Assembly: GCA_030762895.1 (NCBI GenBank) | Contig: CM061068.1 | Location: 80,191,228 to 80,255,227, forward strand | Direction: 5' to 3' | From: Sophora flavescens | Lineage: Eukaryota; Streptophyta; Magnoliopsida; Fabales; Fabaceae | Length of the DNA stretch: 64,000 nt | Shown here: positions 1-11,300 of the stretch, piece by piece | How positions within the stretch are numbered: position 1 is the first letter of the stretch | How the letters are laid out: each line of letters starts with the position of its first letter | Notes under the pieces: model-generated | What the model saw: the letters and a program-made list of their open reading frames with translations, nothing else | Told to the model about the DNA's origin: nothing | The model's database searches: none | Program-made: the position numbers and the translations under genes

Positions 1-600
1 TCCAGCCAGGCTGGCAACACTAACTGGTCCAAACAAATCCATGTGTAACAACTAAAGAGGTCTAGAGGTTGATACTTGGTTTTTAGATTTGAAACTTGAT
101 TTTATCTGTTTACCTCTATGACATGCATCACACAAGACATCTTTCTTAAAGCTAATATCAGGCAATCCTCTCACGAGATTATTACTTTTTAATTCAGAAA
201 TTAGTTTCATACTAGCATGTCCTAGTTTCTTATGCCATAACCATCTTTCATCCTCTTTAGACATCAGACAGGTTACACTTTGATCTGAGAGATCAGACAG
301 TTCAATCTTATAAAGATTTTGTTGCCTTTTAGCTGAAAAGAAGGTTTTGCCATTACAGTCTTTAACTATGCATACATCCTTGGTAAAGGAAACATCAAAA
401 CCACTATCACATAATTGATTTATGCTAAGCAAATTGTGTCTTAATCCTTTAACCATAATAACATTAGATATAGAGGGAAGAGGGGGTTTACCACCAATAG
501 TACCAATACCTATAACTTTCCCTTTCTGATTTCCTCCGAAGGCAACGTGTCCTCCTTTCTTAAGTTGGAGGTCTAGGAACATAGACCTTTCTCCTGTCAT
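1..600 (-). pseudogene. copia pol start: GAG-pre-integrase and integrase N-terminus, partial
   Basis: The minus-strand frame from the ATG at 600 carries the GAG-pre-integrase pattern: an LLSINQLCD-type segment, then WHKKLGHAS and a C-x2-C zinc pair (CDACHRGK). A stop codon at 52-54 interrupts the frame just before the integrase core, whose first residues (HMDLFGPV) are readable down to base 1. The protease that should precede this segment is not recognisable and the frame is shifted relative to the knuckle segment upstream. This is a defective polyprotein fragment, cut by the window edge. Confidence 0.8.
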
Positions 601-1481
601 ATGTCACAAGCGACCACTTTGTCCGGTACCAAAGAAGTGGTGTTTTCTTTGTCCTGTTGAGGACATCTGCAACAAAAATTATTTGATCTTTAGGTACCCA
701 TATTTTTCTGGGTCCTTTTCTGTTAGTTCTAGGAGTCTGTAAAGACTTCCTTCTCTTCTTATGGATACACTTAGACATAACATGTCCAGTTTTTCCACAG
801 AAGTTACAAATAGGTGTTGATTTGGTTACAGTTGACTTAACAGATACTTTAGAAGTTTTAGTTGATACTTTATGATGTGTCTGATGGACATATCCAATAC
901 CTTCTTTGTTAAGAGAGTGCTTCTGAATGCCAAGTAGCTTAGTCAGATTGTCTCTACCATTAACAAATTTGGCAAGATCAGAAGTGAGCTCTTCCACTTT
1001 CTATTGATGTTTTTCAACTTCTTCAGATGGTGATGTTTCACTTGAGATCTTAGCTTCATTAGACTTTTCAGGTTTTGACTCACTTGTTCTCTTTAGCTGA
1101 CTTCTCGCACTCTTGAGATTTCTGTTTATGCTCACTGGTGAGCTTTACATACTTTCTCTTGAGGGATTTGAAGGCTTTAGATAAGCAGTTGGATTCCTCC
1201 AACAACTCCTCATAAGCATCAAGTAATTCCTCATAGTCAGGATGTACCTCATCATCAGAGTCTGATTCAGTGTTGGCCATCAAACAGAGATTGGCTTCTT
1301 CCTCAGTTTCTTCATCAGAAGATGTTGACTCCAGATCCTCCCAAGTAGTCATCATTCATTTCTTCTTCTTCTTGAAGAATTTCTTAAAAGGGGCCTTCTT
1401 GAGTTGAGGACATTCAGCCTTGAAGTGACCGGGCTTTTTGCACTCATAGCAAACAATTGGACTTTTGTCTGTTGAGGTGGA
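560..1481 (-). pseudogene. copia gag C-terminal part with two CCHC zinc knuckles, broken
   Basis: Three pieces in different frames continue gag. Around 1405-1455 the minus strand reads CYECKKPGHFKAEC, the first retroviral-type zinc knuckle. 1080-1355 encodes an acidic, coiled-coil-prone stretch rich in D, E and S. 560-997 contains a second knuckle, CNFCGKTGHVMSKC, followed by basic residues. A stop codon just below 1482 and frame changes between the pieces show inactivation. The knuckles would bind element RNA during packaging in an intact copy. Confidence 0.75.
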
Positions 1482-2381
1482 TTATTTGAAGTTCTTATCC
1501 TTGTTGGACCTTCTGAATGTCCTATCCCTCCTGAACTTCTTTTTCTGTAGGAGAAGCTTTATCTTCCTGGTCAGGAGAGACAACTCTTCATCACTCTCAG
1601 AATCCTCGAGTTCTGATAGGTCAGCATCACTGGATGACTCATCTGCCTTCAGAGCCTTGGAACCTTTTGCTGACTTTTGATCAGCTTTCAGAGCAATTGA
1701 CTTGCCCTTATTTGGTGCGGCTTCATCTCCAAGTTCTTGCTCATGCACAGTGAGTGTTCCAAGAAGTTCATCCATAGTCAAGGTAGTGAGATCCTTGGCT
1801 TGGGAGATAGCAGTGACCAAAGGTCTCCGCTGTTTAGGTAGACTTCTCAGAATATTACCAACCTTCTCAGCATTGGTATAGACTTTGCCAAGAGATTTTA
1901 AACTGTTGATAATAGTTTGAAATCTTCCTATCATCTGAGCAACAGATTCTCCTTCCTCCATGATGAATAGTTCATACTTTCTAACAAGTATGGCAATCTT
2001 TGACTCTTTGACCTTTGATGTTCCTTCATGTGTGACAGCTAAGGTGTCCCATATTTCTTTTGCAGAGTCACAGGCACATACCTTCTCAAACTCCTCTGGA
2101 CTGAGAGCACAAATGATGTTGTATCTGGCTTTGTGGTTCAGCTCCCATTTTGATTTTTCTGCAGCAGTCCACTGAGCTTTTGGTTTGTCAGTGTTATCTT
2201 CATTCTTGGGAATGAATGGACCATCTGTGATGACATCCCAAAGATCAGAGTTTGTGGATAGAATAAACCACTGAAATCTATCTTTCCAGTAGTTGTAATT
2301 TTCTCCGTTGAAGTAAGGAGGTCTGGTTAGGGAGGCTCCTTCAGTCTGATGACTTCCACTTGTACTCGCTCCAGCCGTCAT
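1482..2381 (-). pseudogene. copia gag polypeptide (UBN2-type), N-terminal 299 codons
   Basis: The frame opens with the ATG at 2381, about 60 bases inside the primer site, and runs 299 codons. The N-terminus has the usual copia gag signature (RPPYFNGENYNYWKDRFQWF), then the helical UBN2-type body (PEEFEKVCACDSAKEIWDTL, MIGRFQTIINSL) and a basic/acidic C-terminal third. In an intact element this protein forms the virus-like particle. Here it ends at a stop directly before the first zinc knuckle, so gag is prematurely ended; the N-terminal frame itself is intact. Confidence 0.85.
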
Positions 2382-2438
2382 GTCTATTCTTTAGGACCTT
2401 TTACCTCTACACTGTTAGATGTTCAACCCAGAGGCTGA

Positions 2439-2450
2439 GCTCTGATACCA
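2439..2450 (-). other. primer binding site for tRNA-Met (copia element)
   Basis: The minus strand reads TGGTATCAGAGC, complementary to the 3' end of initiator tRNA-Met, two bases inside the LTR edge at 2453. This is the standard copia priming site and fixes the LTR end and element orientation. Confidence 0.92.
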
Positions 2451-2755
2451 ACTGAAATAGACAACTATAAACACGAGAAGGGGGGTTGAATTGTGTTTAT
2501 CAGAATTTAAGCAAAGCTGAAATCTTTTCGCAAACAGAAAGCTAGCTTTGGACGAGTGGAAGAATACATGATGGACGGGTGACTATTGCACACACACCAC
2601 TTGACAAATGCAAGAAAAACTAAACCAATTAAAGAGTTTAAGGGAAGAGAGATTGACACGGTGATTTATCCTGGTTCACTCTTCAAATCAAAGAGCTATG
2701 TCTAGTCCTTGGCAGCATCGAGATTTATCCACTATAACCGATAAGGTTACAGAAT

Positions 2756-2869
2756 CAAGTATTATTTGCACACCTAGCCTCTTCAGGCTCAAGACAAGTA
2801 TTATTTGCACACCTAGCCTCTTCAGGCTCAAGACAAGTATTGTTTTCACACCTAGCCTCTTCAGGCTCA
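2756..2869. repeat. 3 x 39-bp tandem repeat inside LTR
   Basis: Three nearly identical copies start at 2756, 2795 and 2834, each containing CACACCTAGCCTCTTCAGGC. The third differs by a few bases. Confidence 0.9.
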
Positions 2870-3163
2870 CTTAGGTTTGTTTGAGAGATTTGGTTTGTAA
2901 TAAATACAATTTCTCACAGGCAGATCTTTCACTAACACTCAGAGAGTGGTTTAAATGTAAGGCTCAGGAAAGTCTGCGTAATAACTTCAAAATGATTGAA
3001 GAATAAAGAATAAAAGAATGAAGAAATAAATGCTCAGAGTAATGGCATTTTTAATGCAATGTGTATTCTCTTTCTTCATCTTCAATGGCTTCTGTATTTA
3101 TGGTCTTCAAGTATTTAGGATCCGTTAGAGACATCTTCTCAGATGTTGGCTTCAAGCAGAACT

Positions 3164-3245
3164 TCATTAATTGCAATAGAGTCGTTCTGAGTAGTCATTA
3201 ATGCAATAGAGTCATTCTGGGAAGTCATTAATGCAATAGAGTCGT
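3164..3245. repeat. 30-bp tandem repeat inside LTR
   Basis: The motif CATTAATGCAATAGAGTC recurs at 3164 (one base longer), 3196 and 3226 with about 30-bp spacing. Confidence 0.85.
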
Positions 3246-3616
3246 TGGTTGTATTCTAACATGAAGGATCATGGCTTTATCCATCGTGCTACAGCCATAT
3301 CAAAGTTGAGCAGAGAGCTTTTTGTACTTTGCTGAGTACACTTCCCTTTTTGTGTAAGGACCAGAGGAACTAGGGAATAAAGCACGTTGGAAGCATTCTT
3401 TAACTGGTCTTTGGTTCTGATTATCCAAGGTTGCTTGAGAGAGTAGCTTCTGACTTTTCTTGATAATCGTGAAACTGAGTAGGAGAGAAGGCTTCAAGTC
3501 TCTTTCTGGTTCTTGAACCAAGATTCTGATAATCCTTAAAGAATTCGTGATCATAAGATAAGTACTTCCATCTTGAAAATAATCACGTCTATCTAGTCAT
3601 TTGAGTTTTCATTCGG

Positions 3617-4346
3617 GCTAGTAGACGAGCTCCATATTAAAGACTCAGCAAGTCCAAAGACTACTGGACGAGTGCTTATGTCACCTTTAGTGGACGAGCA
3701 CTTCTGTTACTTTTAGTGGACGAGAGCTTCTATCACCTTTAGTGGACGAGAGCCTCTGTTAGTCTGGTGGACAAGAGTCTCAGTTATTTTACTGGACGAG
3801 AGTCTCAGTTACTCTGGTGGACGAGAGTCTCAGTTAGTCTGCTGGACGAGAGTCTCAGTCACTCTACTGGACGAGAGTCTCTTGTTCTTCAGTGGACGGA
3901 TACATTCTGACCTTAATGGACGAGCTCCATCTGCTTCCTTAATGGACGAGCTCCATATGCCACGTTATTGGACGGGCCATTTTGATACCTCACTGGACGG
4001 TCTTTTCTGATATTTTGATGGACGCGCTCCAAGTGCCACGTCATTGGACGAATAATTTTGATACCTCACTAGACGGGTTTTTCTGATACTTTGAGTAGAC
4101 GCGGCCTTTTGTTGTTTTTGGTAGACGCGGCCTTCTGAAACTTTTTGGTGGACGCGGCCTTCTGATATTTTTATTAGATGCGGCCTTCTGATACTTTTTA
4201 GTAGACGCGGCCTTCTGATATTTTTATTGGACGCGGGTTTCTTTCTCTTGTGTTTTGGACGTGCGCTACAAACACTACAGTGTTGGACGTCTGCTTGTTA
4301 CACTTTGTTGGACGTCTGCTTGTTTCACTTTGTTGGACGTCTGATT
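3617..4346. repeat. degenerate GGACG-core minisatellite inside LTR
   Basis: More than 25 units of roughly 25-32 bp each carry a GGACG core. The core's extension changes along the array: GGACGAGAGTCTCAGTT near 3780-3890, GGACGAGCTCCAT near 3920-3960, GACGCGGCCTTCTGATA near 4090-4230, and GGACGTCTGCTTGT near 4284-4345. The pattern suggests local amplification of successive variants. Confidence 0.88.
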
Positions 4347-4463
4347 CTATTTTTTTATTAATCTGCACACTCAATAGATTGGTTAACAACCAATATGAAG
4401 GTTAATTAAATCATTAACCAATGTTTATTTTTCATCAAAACTTAGGGAAATGCATATCAGACA

Positions 4464-5390
4464 TTTTAGAGACTTAAAAGAGTATTTCTTTTGGTACGTA
4501 GGATAGTCTTTTAAAAATAAATTTAGACTAATCTTTTAGGATACCTCTACTACTCAAATATCAAATACTCTCTAAATACAAAATATCCCCAAAAGTTTAT
4601 AATGATAACATATTTATAAAAAAAAAAACTAAACACACACACACATATGTATATCAAATAATTAGACTCAAACATAATAAAATTAAAAGAAATACTAGCA
4701 ACACATTCTTTTTAACATTCTCTCCAAAATACTCTTGATTATTGAATAAATTTCATGTGGGACTCACTAAATAAAGTGGGTCTCACATAAAATTCATGGT
4801 CCTACATGAAATTTATTCAATAACAAAGAGTGTATTAAATAAAGTGTTGAAAAGGGATCCTAATTCACTACATTTGGAAATCCCTGAATTTCCCTGCATT
4901 TAGGCAAAATTTGGTTAAGAAATGGTTTGAAGTCAAATTAATTTGTTGAGTGTGAAATTTGCCTAAATACTGGAATTTTAGGAAAAATCAAATTTATTGA
5001 ATTCAAATTTGTTGAAAAGAGTGTGTTAGTAACATTGCCATGGCTTAATAAAAAAAAAAGTAACATTGCTCTAAAAGTAATCCTATTCCACGCTAGAATA
5101 ACATAATTTGAAATAAAATAAAATTTCTATATAACAAAATAAATCCAAATTAAAAATCCTATATGTAATATCAAATCCTAAAAACTAAATAGCCCGATTT
5201 AGATGACTGTGTGTGTGGTAATGTTACTTTAGATTTAGATGCCAACGCTATTGTTGTAATCAAATTGACACTCATCACAAAAAAGTTGAATATATGCCCA
5301 TGCAGAAGTTTTCATCAATCCCCACTGTCCTCCCCACTCTATAACACTTATTTCCCTTCTCTTTGTGTGAGCTCCAAAAAGTTTCACCAT
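4464..5390. other. intergenic, AT-rich, with nested small transposon remnants
   Basis: No gene recognised. It holds a short CA run near 4632-4643, a T/A-rich stretch, and a MITE with a secondary insertion (4687-5034, listed separately). Confidence 0.6.
4687..5034. mobile_element. hairpin MITE with a nested insertion
   Basis: The left end AAATACTAGCAACACATTC and right end GAGTGTGTTAGTAACAT are inverted partners. Inside is a strong hairpin: ATTGAATAAATTTCATGTGG (about 4741-4760) faces its inverse near 4803-4825. A repeated GTTGAAAAG(A/G)G at about 4843 and 5011 flanks a ~160-bp block (about 4853-5011) that looks like a later insertion with its own inverted repeats. The ends match the MITE at 46611-46751, so both belong to one family. 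Exact ends and target duplication are uncertain. Confidence 0.6.
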
Positions 5391-5516
5391 ATTTATACTC
5401 ACATACCTAACTGTACTTGTCCCTTTTAATTTGTTAATTACCCACCTAATAATTAAGCTATAGCTATAGTAGCTACACTTCTTGGATGATTTTTATAAGG
5501 CACTAATTCGTTTTGC
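5391..5516 (+). promoter_or_regulatory. core promoter and leader of the CLE gene
   Basis: A TATA-like ATTTATA at about 5391-5397 would start transcription near 5420 and leave a ~95-nt leader. A second TATA-like TTTATAAGG at 5492-5500 lies so close to the first ATG (5517) that transcripts from it would start at the second ATG (5553). Both readings are inference from position. Confidence 0.35.
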
Positions 5517-5855
5517 ATGGCTGGTGAAGTAGCATCACCCTGTCCTACTAGCATGACCTTCTTGTTCTTTTTCCTCTCTTTGCTCTTAGTTTCTCACCTC
5601 ACTATGGCTGTGTTGGAGCACAGCTTCTCTCCTCTAACTTCTACTAAAGAGGGTACCAAGAAGAGGAACACCATGGTAGTTGCTTCAGCAAGAGAAGGAA
5701 GTACACAATTTTCCAAGAAGGATATGGCACCAAGAGAAACTGGTAAAGGCATTCATAATGTTCCTGGTCAACTGCAGGGTCAAAAGAGAGACATGATCTT
5801 CAATGCTAGTGAACATGAAGTCCCAAGTGGTCCTAATCCAATTGCAAACAGGTAG
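5517..5855 (+). CDS. CLE-family peptide precursor, TDIF (CLE41/44) type
   Basis: A 112-residue single-exon precursor whose last 13 residues are HEVPSGPNPIANR, directly before the stop. The 12-residue CLE motif differs from the conserved TDIF peptide HEVPSGPNPISN only by Ala for Ser at position 11. The N-terminus is a secretion signal: the strongly hydrophobic MTFLFFFLSLLLVSHLTMA (residues 13-31) suggests the second ATG (5553) may be the true start, the first adding 12 polar residues. The middle is a variable basic propeptide, as usual. TDIF-type peptides are secreted, proteolytically trimmed, proline-hydroxylated and perceived by the PXY/TDR receptor kinase; they hold back xylem differentiation and stimulate cambial division. 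Family membership is secure from the motif; activity of the Ala variant is unknown. No other host gene lies within 2 kb. Confidence 0.88.
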   Translation: MAGEVASPCPTSMTFLFFFLSLLLVSHLTMAVLEHSFSPLTSTKEGTKKRNTMVVASAREGSTQFSKKDMAPRETGKGIHNVPGQLQGQKRDMIFNASEHEVPSGPNPIANR

Positions 5856-6997
5856 ATTCAGTAATGGAAGAAAGAAGATCATGTAGAGGTTTATGGTTTT
5901 CAGGTTTTTTTTTTGTATTTTTTTTTCCATTTGCAAATGATTTAATTTGGATTTCTACCGCTTCAAAGTGGTTTGATATACGAGTGTGGTCTATGTTCAT
6001 ATTATTACGGTTTTTTTTTCATAGGCACTATTAATCGTTAGTTGTTATGTTAGTAAGGGGTGATATTTGAATCTTACAATCTTATACCTCCTAATATTTT
6101 TATCCCACCCCCCAAACCACATTTACCACGTTACGAACCATTCATTCAGTTGTAGTCAAATTGAAACCGTTATCATATACTAATCATTTGCACATGAGGA
6201 CTTGTGTATATGAGATTCTATAATTTTTAATTTGTAGTCGTCATTATATGTTCATGTTATGTTTCACCTATATATATATGCCATTGGATAAAAAGCAATA
6301 GGGGAAGGAACATGATCGTTCAAATTTGCAACGAGGGTTTTGGTGGGGGTGCTTTTGTTTTCGACGAGGAGGTTGCTCACTGCACACAATAATGAAAGGA
6401 GAAATGGAGTTGAAGAAAAGAAGCCACAAACCTCTCTCAACTACCATTGTTTTGCGTGAAAAAGTTCACAAGGATTTGGCATCCGATGTAGTGTTTGAAG
6501 GGTCAATATCCTTCAACCTCAATATCCCAAAATATCCCCATCATTTTCTCTGGAACTCCCATAGTACCCTTTGTCCCTTTCCTTTAAAACTGAAGCAAGC
6601 CATTGAGGGCTATATCTCCATCCAGTGTCTCCTTTTTGTTGGATAGTGGTAGTCAAAAGTATCTTGTTCATTTATCATTAGAAAGTGACAAACTTAACTG
6701 GAACAATTATTGGATGATTTTTCTTGGATTTAATTGGTGTGCAATGTTACTCGGTTAGTATAAAGATTTTTTTTTACATTTTCGATCAATCACAATTCAT
6801 AAATTGCCACATCAATATAAATGTTTAAATTTTATTCTACCAGTCTTAAAAGTAACTCATTATATGATTTGTAATTGGATACAATACATATCAATTAAAC
6901 TCTTTTTTTATTATTATACTTGTCTAGGAGATGGTGTGTCATGTGTATATTGGATTTCAGTAGCTCAATCATGATTTCAATATTTGGGTTAAAGCTA
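5856..6997. other. intergenic after the CLE gene
   Basis: Contains a T-rich probable 3' UTR to about 5935, then AT-rich sequence with a TATATATATA run near 6271. A 106-codon open frame at 6326-6646 and a short ATG frame at 6312 have no recognisable domain. I do not call a gene here. Confidence 0.6.
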
Positions 6998-7539
6998 AGG
7001 GAGTAAATGAGTCTAGCTATTCTTGAATTATTCGATCTCAACTCGTTAAATATTCAATCGAACTAATTTGTTTAGCTACAAAAGCCGGCCTTATTAATAT
7101 TTAAAAGAGCAAGTTCGACTGTTCAAGTTTTTTAGGCTTAATATTAAGAGCTCATGAATAGCTCATATATGTATATTACATAATGAGTTATAATTTTATT
7201 TATTATATATTTACATTAATGGAATGGATTATGATTAATGAATCTAAAATTATATTTTATTTATATTCTTATTTCATTTTCTAATATATAAAAATGTTTG
7301 TTAAATATTAAATCGATAAACTTAAAAATAACTCAAAGAGAAATTTGATAAAGAAAAAATTAATCAAGTTTCAAACTAGTTAAACAAATCAAGCTTAAGT
7401 TTTAGATTTTTGAACAAACCAAGCCCAAACTTTTAAATTTGGTTCTTTTGACTAGCTTTACTTGAGCAAAAATTTTTTTTCCCACAAGTCAAGCTTGAGC
7501 TTCAAGTGATCGACTTAACTTGACTTGTTTACATCCCGT
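6998..7539. mobile_element. non-autonomous hAT-like element, about 542 bp
   Basis: The ends AGGGAGTAAATGAGTC and (inverted) CGGGATGTAAACAAGTC resemble the GGGRTGTAAACGAG termini of plant hAT-type elements. Flanking 8-mers TAAAGCTA (6990-6997) and AAAAGCTA (7540-7547) match at 7 of 8 bases, the hAT target-duplication length. The interior has multiple inverted AAGCTTGAGC-like motifs and no coding capacity. Confidence 0.65.
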
Positions 7540-8331
7540 AAAAGCTACAAAGATTCCAAAGTGGTAATCATCATAAATTGTCCTTTTCCATTTTGTGGTA
7601 TCCTTCACATTTCAAACATTGTGTCACAGTTCAATTGCTAAATTCAATGTTAAATGTAAAGGATGGTGCACTGCATGGAAGGACATTTTCGACCACATTC
7701 CATCTCTTCAAAGCTTTTAACCCAAGATTTAGGTTCAAGTTAAGGGGTCTTGTTGCTTTATTCTGTTACTTTAGTTTGTTATGACTTATGAGGACTCAAC
7801 TTCACTGCTTTGTAAGAATTTGGCTCTTGAGAATGTTCGTCAAACAAAAAAGAGATGAAAAGAACTGGCATGGCTTGCCTGCTTTGCCAAAAGCAACCAA
7901 AGTGCTTTGACAGCTTTCCTTTTACCGACTGTTTTCTTTATTTGCGGTTATTTCCATTTTCTTTATCCTTGTCTTTGTTTAAACTTTGGAGGAATGGTTT
8001 TTTATCTATTGGAGCTTATAACTGTTCAACTTTGGGTTAAAATGTCTCAGTTTATGATATAAAAAGTGGATAAACATACACAGCATGCTATATATACTCA
8101 GTCATGAATTTATGAAACAGAATTGCTCCTCCATGATATCGATGGATGGATTGGAATGCTGAAATTATCGCCTTGAATTGGATGAAATATCAAAGTTCTC
8201 AAACATGTAAATCAAAAGGGAAATGAAAAAAATTAGAGAAAAGAAATGATTTATGATTGAAAATACAGACTGAACATATATAAATTTGAAAAATATAAAT
8301 CTAAGTACAATGCCTGCACAATGCTTTGTAA
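7540..8331. other. intergenic, 3' side of FKBP13
   Basis: Two short plus-strand open frames (7578-7784, 7855-8040) show no family signature. The stretch above about 8100 probably includes the FKBP13 3' UTR (minus strand). Nothing else recognised. Confidence 0.55.
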
Positions 8332-11300
8332 TCATGCTTTGCTAATGAACTCCACATCAAATAAGAGGACCGAATCAGGAGGAATGACACATGTTCCTGC
8401 AGCAAGCTATAGGTATAAATTTCTACTTGGCTAAGGCAAAATGGTAAACGAAAACTTCATGCAGAAAAAAAATGTAAAAAGTACTCCATATATGTATGGC
8501 AACACGTGATTCTTTAGATCACTACTGTTCAATTTAACTGCTAGACATATTAATTTAGATTTATGAATAAAACAAAATGTTGCTAGCCTACAGCAGCTTG
8601 ACATGCTTTCCTTGGTTCAATCTTCCCTACAGAATTTGCTATATGTTTTGCTATTGTTTTGTCATCATCTTTCTACTGTCTCCATGTTCTTTATGATCAA
8701 ATGATGACTATGTCTTGGCATGATTTTCGCACAAATGTTGTTTCTTTAAGAATTCCAATTTCTCTCTATAATTAAGAAATAGCAACTGTAAAATTTAATG
8801 TTTAACAAGTCCAAACAAGTTTAATGCAGATATGTTAGTAGTTACTAGCTAGTAATATGAAGCGAAGTTATTCTCAAGAAGAACAACTTTAATGATTGAG
8901 AGTGGAATTTTCTTGTTCATTCTCCTGCATTTCCAAGGGAACAGAGAAAAAACAGAGAAATGAAGCTCCCATTGAGTCCATTCCCTTTTCCTATTCTGCC
9001 TTGTGATGTTATTTGCAGCAAATTTGATTAGCGGCACCACCATCATGCTTAACTTTTATGTATTGAAATAAAGCAGATCCTAAACTACAATAATCAGTAC
9101 TTCTCTCTAGAGTGACACTGTTAGTACAAATTAAAGATGGAACCCTCAACAAAATCTTGATAAGACCTACTTGGAAACAGTACAAAACAACCAAAAACAA
9201 ACAAAATTTCATCTTTATTTGCCACACAAATATATGGGTAAATTTGTGAAAATATTGTCAAAGAAATAGTATTGTTTAGGAACATTAGAAAAAGGGAGTA
9301 CTTGCCTCCTCTACAACCAGCCCCTCTTGAGCCATATCCAAGTTCTGGAGGAAGCTTCAATGTACGTTTCCCTCCTAGGTTAGAAAAAATAAATAATTTT
9401 ACCTTGGCATATTATAAAACAATGCACTTACAATGTTAATTAAAAATGAAAAAGTACCTGCAAGCATGGGAGGAATTCCATCACCTCCTAAAATCCCTTC
9501 ATCCCATCCTTTGATGACCTACATATTCATGAGTAGCTTACATCGAAGGGCTGATTAAATAAGCATGGAAATTTACTCTATGGTTTTTTATTAACAATTA
9601 TTCAGAAGCAATGTCTTGGTGATTTCACCAATTACAATTCCAAAAGAGCTTTCTTTACTTCTCTTTTTAAAGAAAGGAGACTGCTTATAATGCTACTCTT
9701 CAATCGAAATACTATTTCTCAAATAATAATGTAAAACTGCACAAACTGAGGAAGAAAAAAACATGAATACAATTTGTGTTAATATATTGCTGCTGGTAGT
9801 ATATGATATTATAATTCATTTATCATATCATACCTCTCCAACACCCACACGAAATGCAAGTGGCTTGCCACGGTTGTAGCTGCTGTCAAAAATTTTCCCA
9901 TTCTCCAATCTCCCTACATAATGTGCCTGGGAGGACATTGGTCAAACATAGGATCAAGGTGAAGTTTTGATAAATTCTTAGGAGTAAATCTCCGATTTGA
10001 TCCTAAAATTGTAAAATCATATCAATTCGTCCCTAAGATTAATGAAATTCCAAAACCGTTCTTGAATGATAAATTAGTATCAATTTACTCCCCCATTTTA
10101 CTTACTTAGAATCAACTAAGTCCCTGATACTGCTAACTTAAAGTCAACTTAGTCCATAAGATTATCAACGGAGTGACTAAATTGACTAACATTTGACAAC
10201 TTCATGGATATTTTTGAAATTTCATTTAATGCCAGGGATGAAGTTAATATGGTTTTATAATTTCAGGGACTAAATTGAGTATTTACTCAAATTCTTAGTT
10301 TCATTCAATGAATGACATGTATGAAAACATTTTTAAGGTGCATTCATAACATGACCCTACAACCTTACACATGCATAATATGGAACAAGTGTGTAGTCAC
10401 TACCAATACTTTTTCAGACAAATGTTATTTTTCACACCTCAAATACAACAACCAACACCATATCCAATGTCAGTGTGATGCGATATTATCTTATACAATA
10501 CCACAGTATACAATAAATCTACAAATTGATACATGAGTTTTAAGATAATTATAAATTATAATAAAAGTCAATTTTGTTTTAATAATGTGACAACCGACAA
10601 TTGATTATTAGTCCACGACACTAGTGAAATGTCATCTTGTGTTAATCTTTTTTTTTTTTTTATGGTAAACATAACTTCATTCAATAGAAAAACCGAAGAA
10701 CATTACAAACTAATTGAAGGAAAAGTGTTGGGACATTCCCCATCCACTTAAAAGAGTAAACTCTAAGAGTTAAGGCAACAAAGACATAATCATCAATGCA
10801 CAGAGTTTGTTGAGAAGCCAAAGGGGCATAACCGAGCCAACTTCTAGATTCAATCTGTCAGTCTATTAACTTCTGCACATGGTCAATGACGACGAAGAAA
10901 TGAGAATCCACAGTCTTTTTGTCTATCCAGTTACGGATCAATTTTTTGGCTTCTGCAGGCACGTATCGACCACAAGTGGTCTCCGGATTGTCTCTATTGA
11001 ACCCTTGTTCGGAAGAAGATTGAATCTTGGAGAGGATGCAAAAAATTGTATCAGCTGCATATGGTCCTTCGCACACCATGTATTTCCAACATGCCCACCT
11101 CTTTTGGGTCTTTCCATCAAACACCATAGGTGCAATATTTCCACTACAAATCTGGAAGTCCATCCTACACAAAAAGAAGCCCACGGAGGCACCAGCTACA
11201 ACAAGACTACCAGGATAAGAATTTATACCTGTGTCCGGTGGCTTTCGTGGAGGGCGTTCAGGACCCAAGTCAGACGGTGGAGGAGCAAAATCGAGTTGCT

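Larger units (their letters stand above)
1..4463 (-). mobile_element. SIRE/Maximus-like Ty1/copia retrotransposon, 5' part
   Basis: Reading the minus strand from 4463 downwards there is a long LTR, a tRNA-Met primer site, a gag gene with two zinc knuckles and the start of the integrase region, which leaves the window at base 1. The very long LTR, the large gag with an acidic coiled segment and the two CCHC knuckles fit the SIRE/Maximus lineage; that lineage call is family knowledge plus inference. The coding part has stops and frameshifts, so this copy is dead. The far LTR lies outside the window, so target duplication and age cannot be read. Confidence 0.85.
2453..4463 (-). repeat. SIRE-like 5' LTR, about 2.0 kb
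   Basis: On the minus strand the LTR starts TGTCTGATATGCATTTCC with a TTTTGATGA motif close behind, as in SIRE-type LTRs, and ends in CA immediately before the primer site. At about 2011 bp it is much longer than a normal copia LTR. Much of the length is internal tandem repetition: three 39-bp units (2756-2869), about three 30-bp units (3164-3245), and a degenerate array with a GGACG core (about 3617-4346). The 4463 boundary is set by the TG/CA rule and start motif, since the second LTR is not visible. Confidence 0.75.

Noticed and set aside
3617..4346. CRISPR-like regular repeats
   Set aside because: Repeats are degenerate, adjacent without unique spacers and lie inside a plant LTR; the genome is eukaryotic.
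6326..6646. 106-codon ORF downstream of the CLE gene
   Set aside because: No family signature, no splice context, AT-rich flanks; likely chance.
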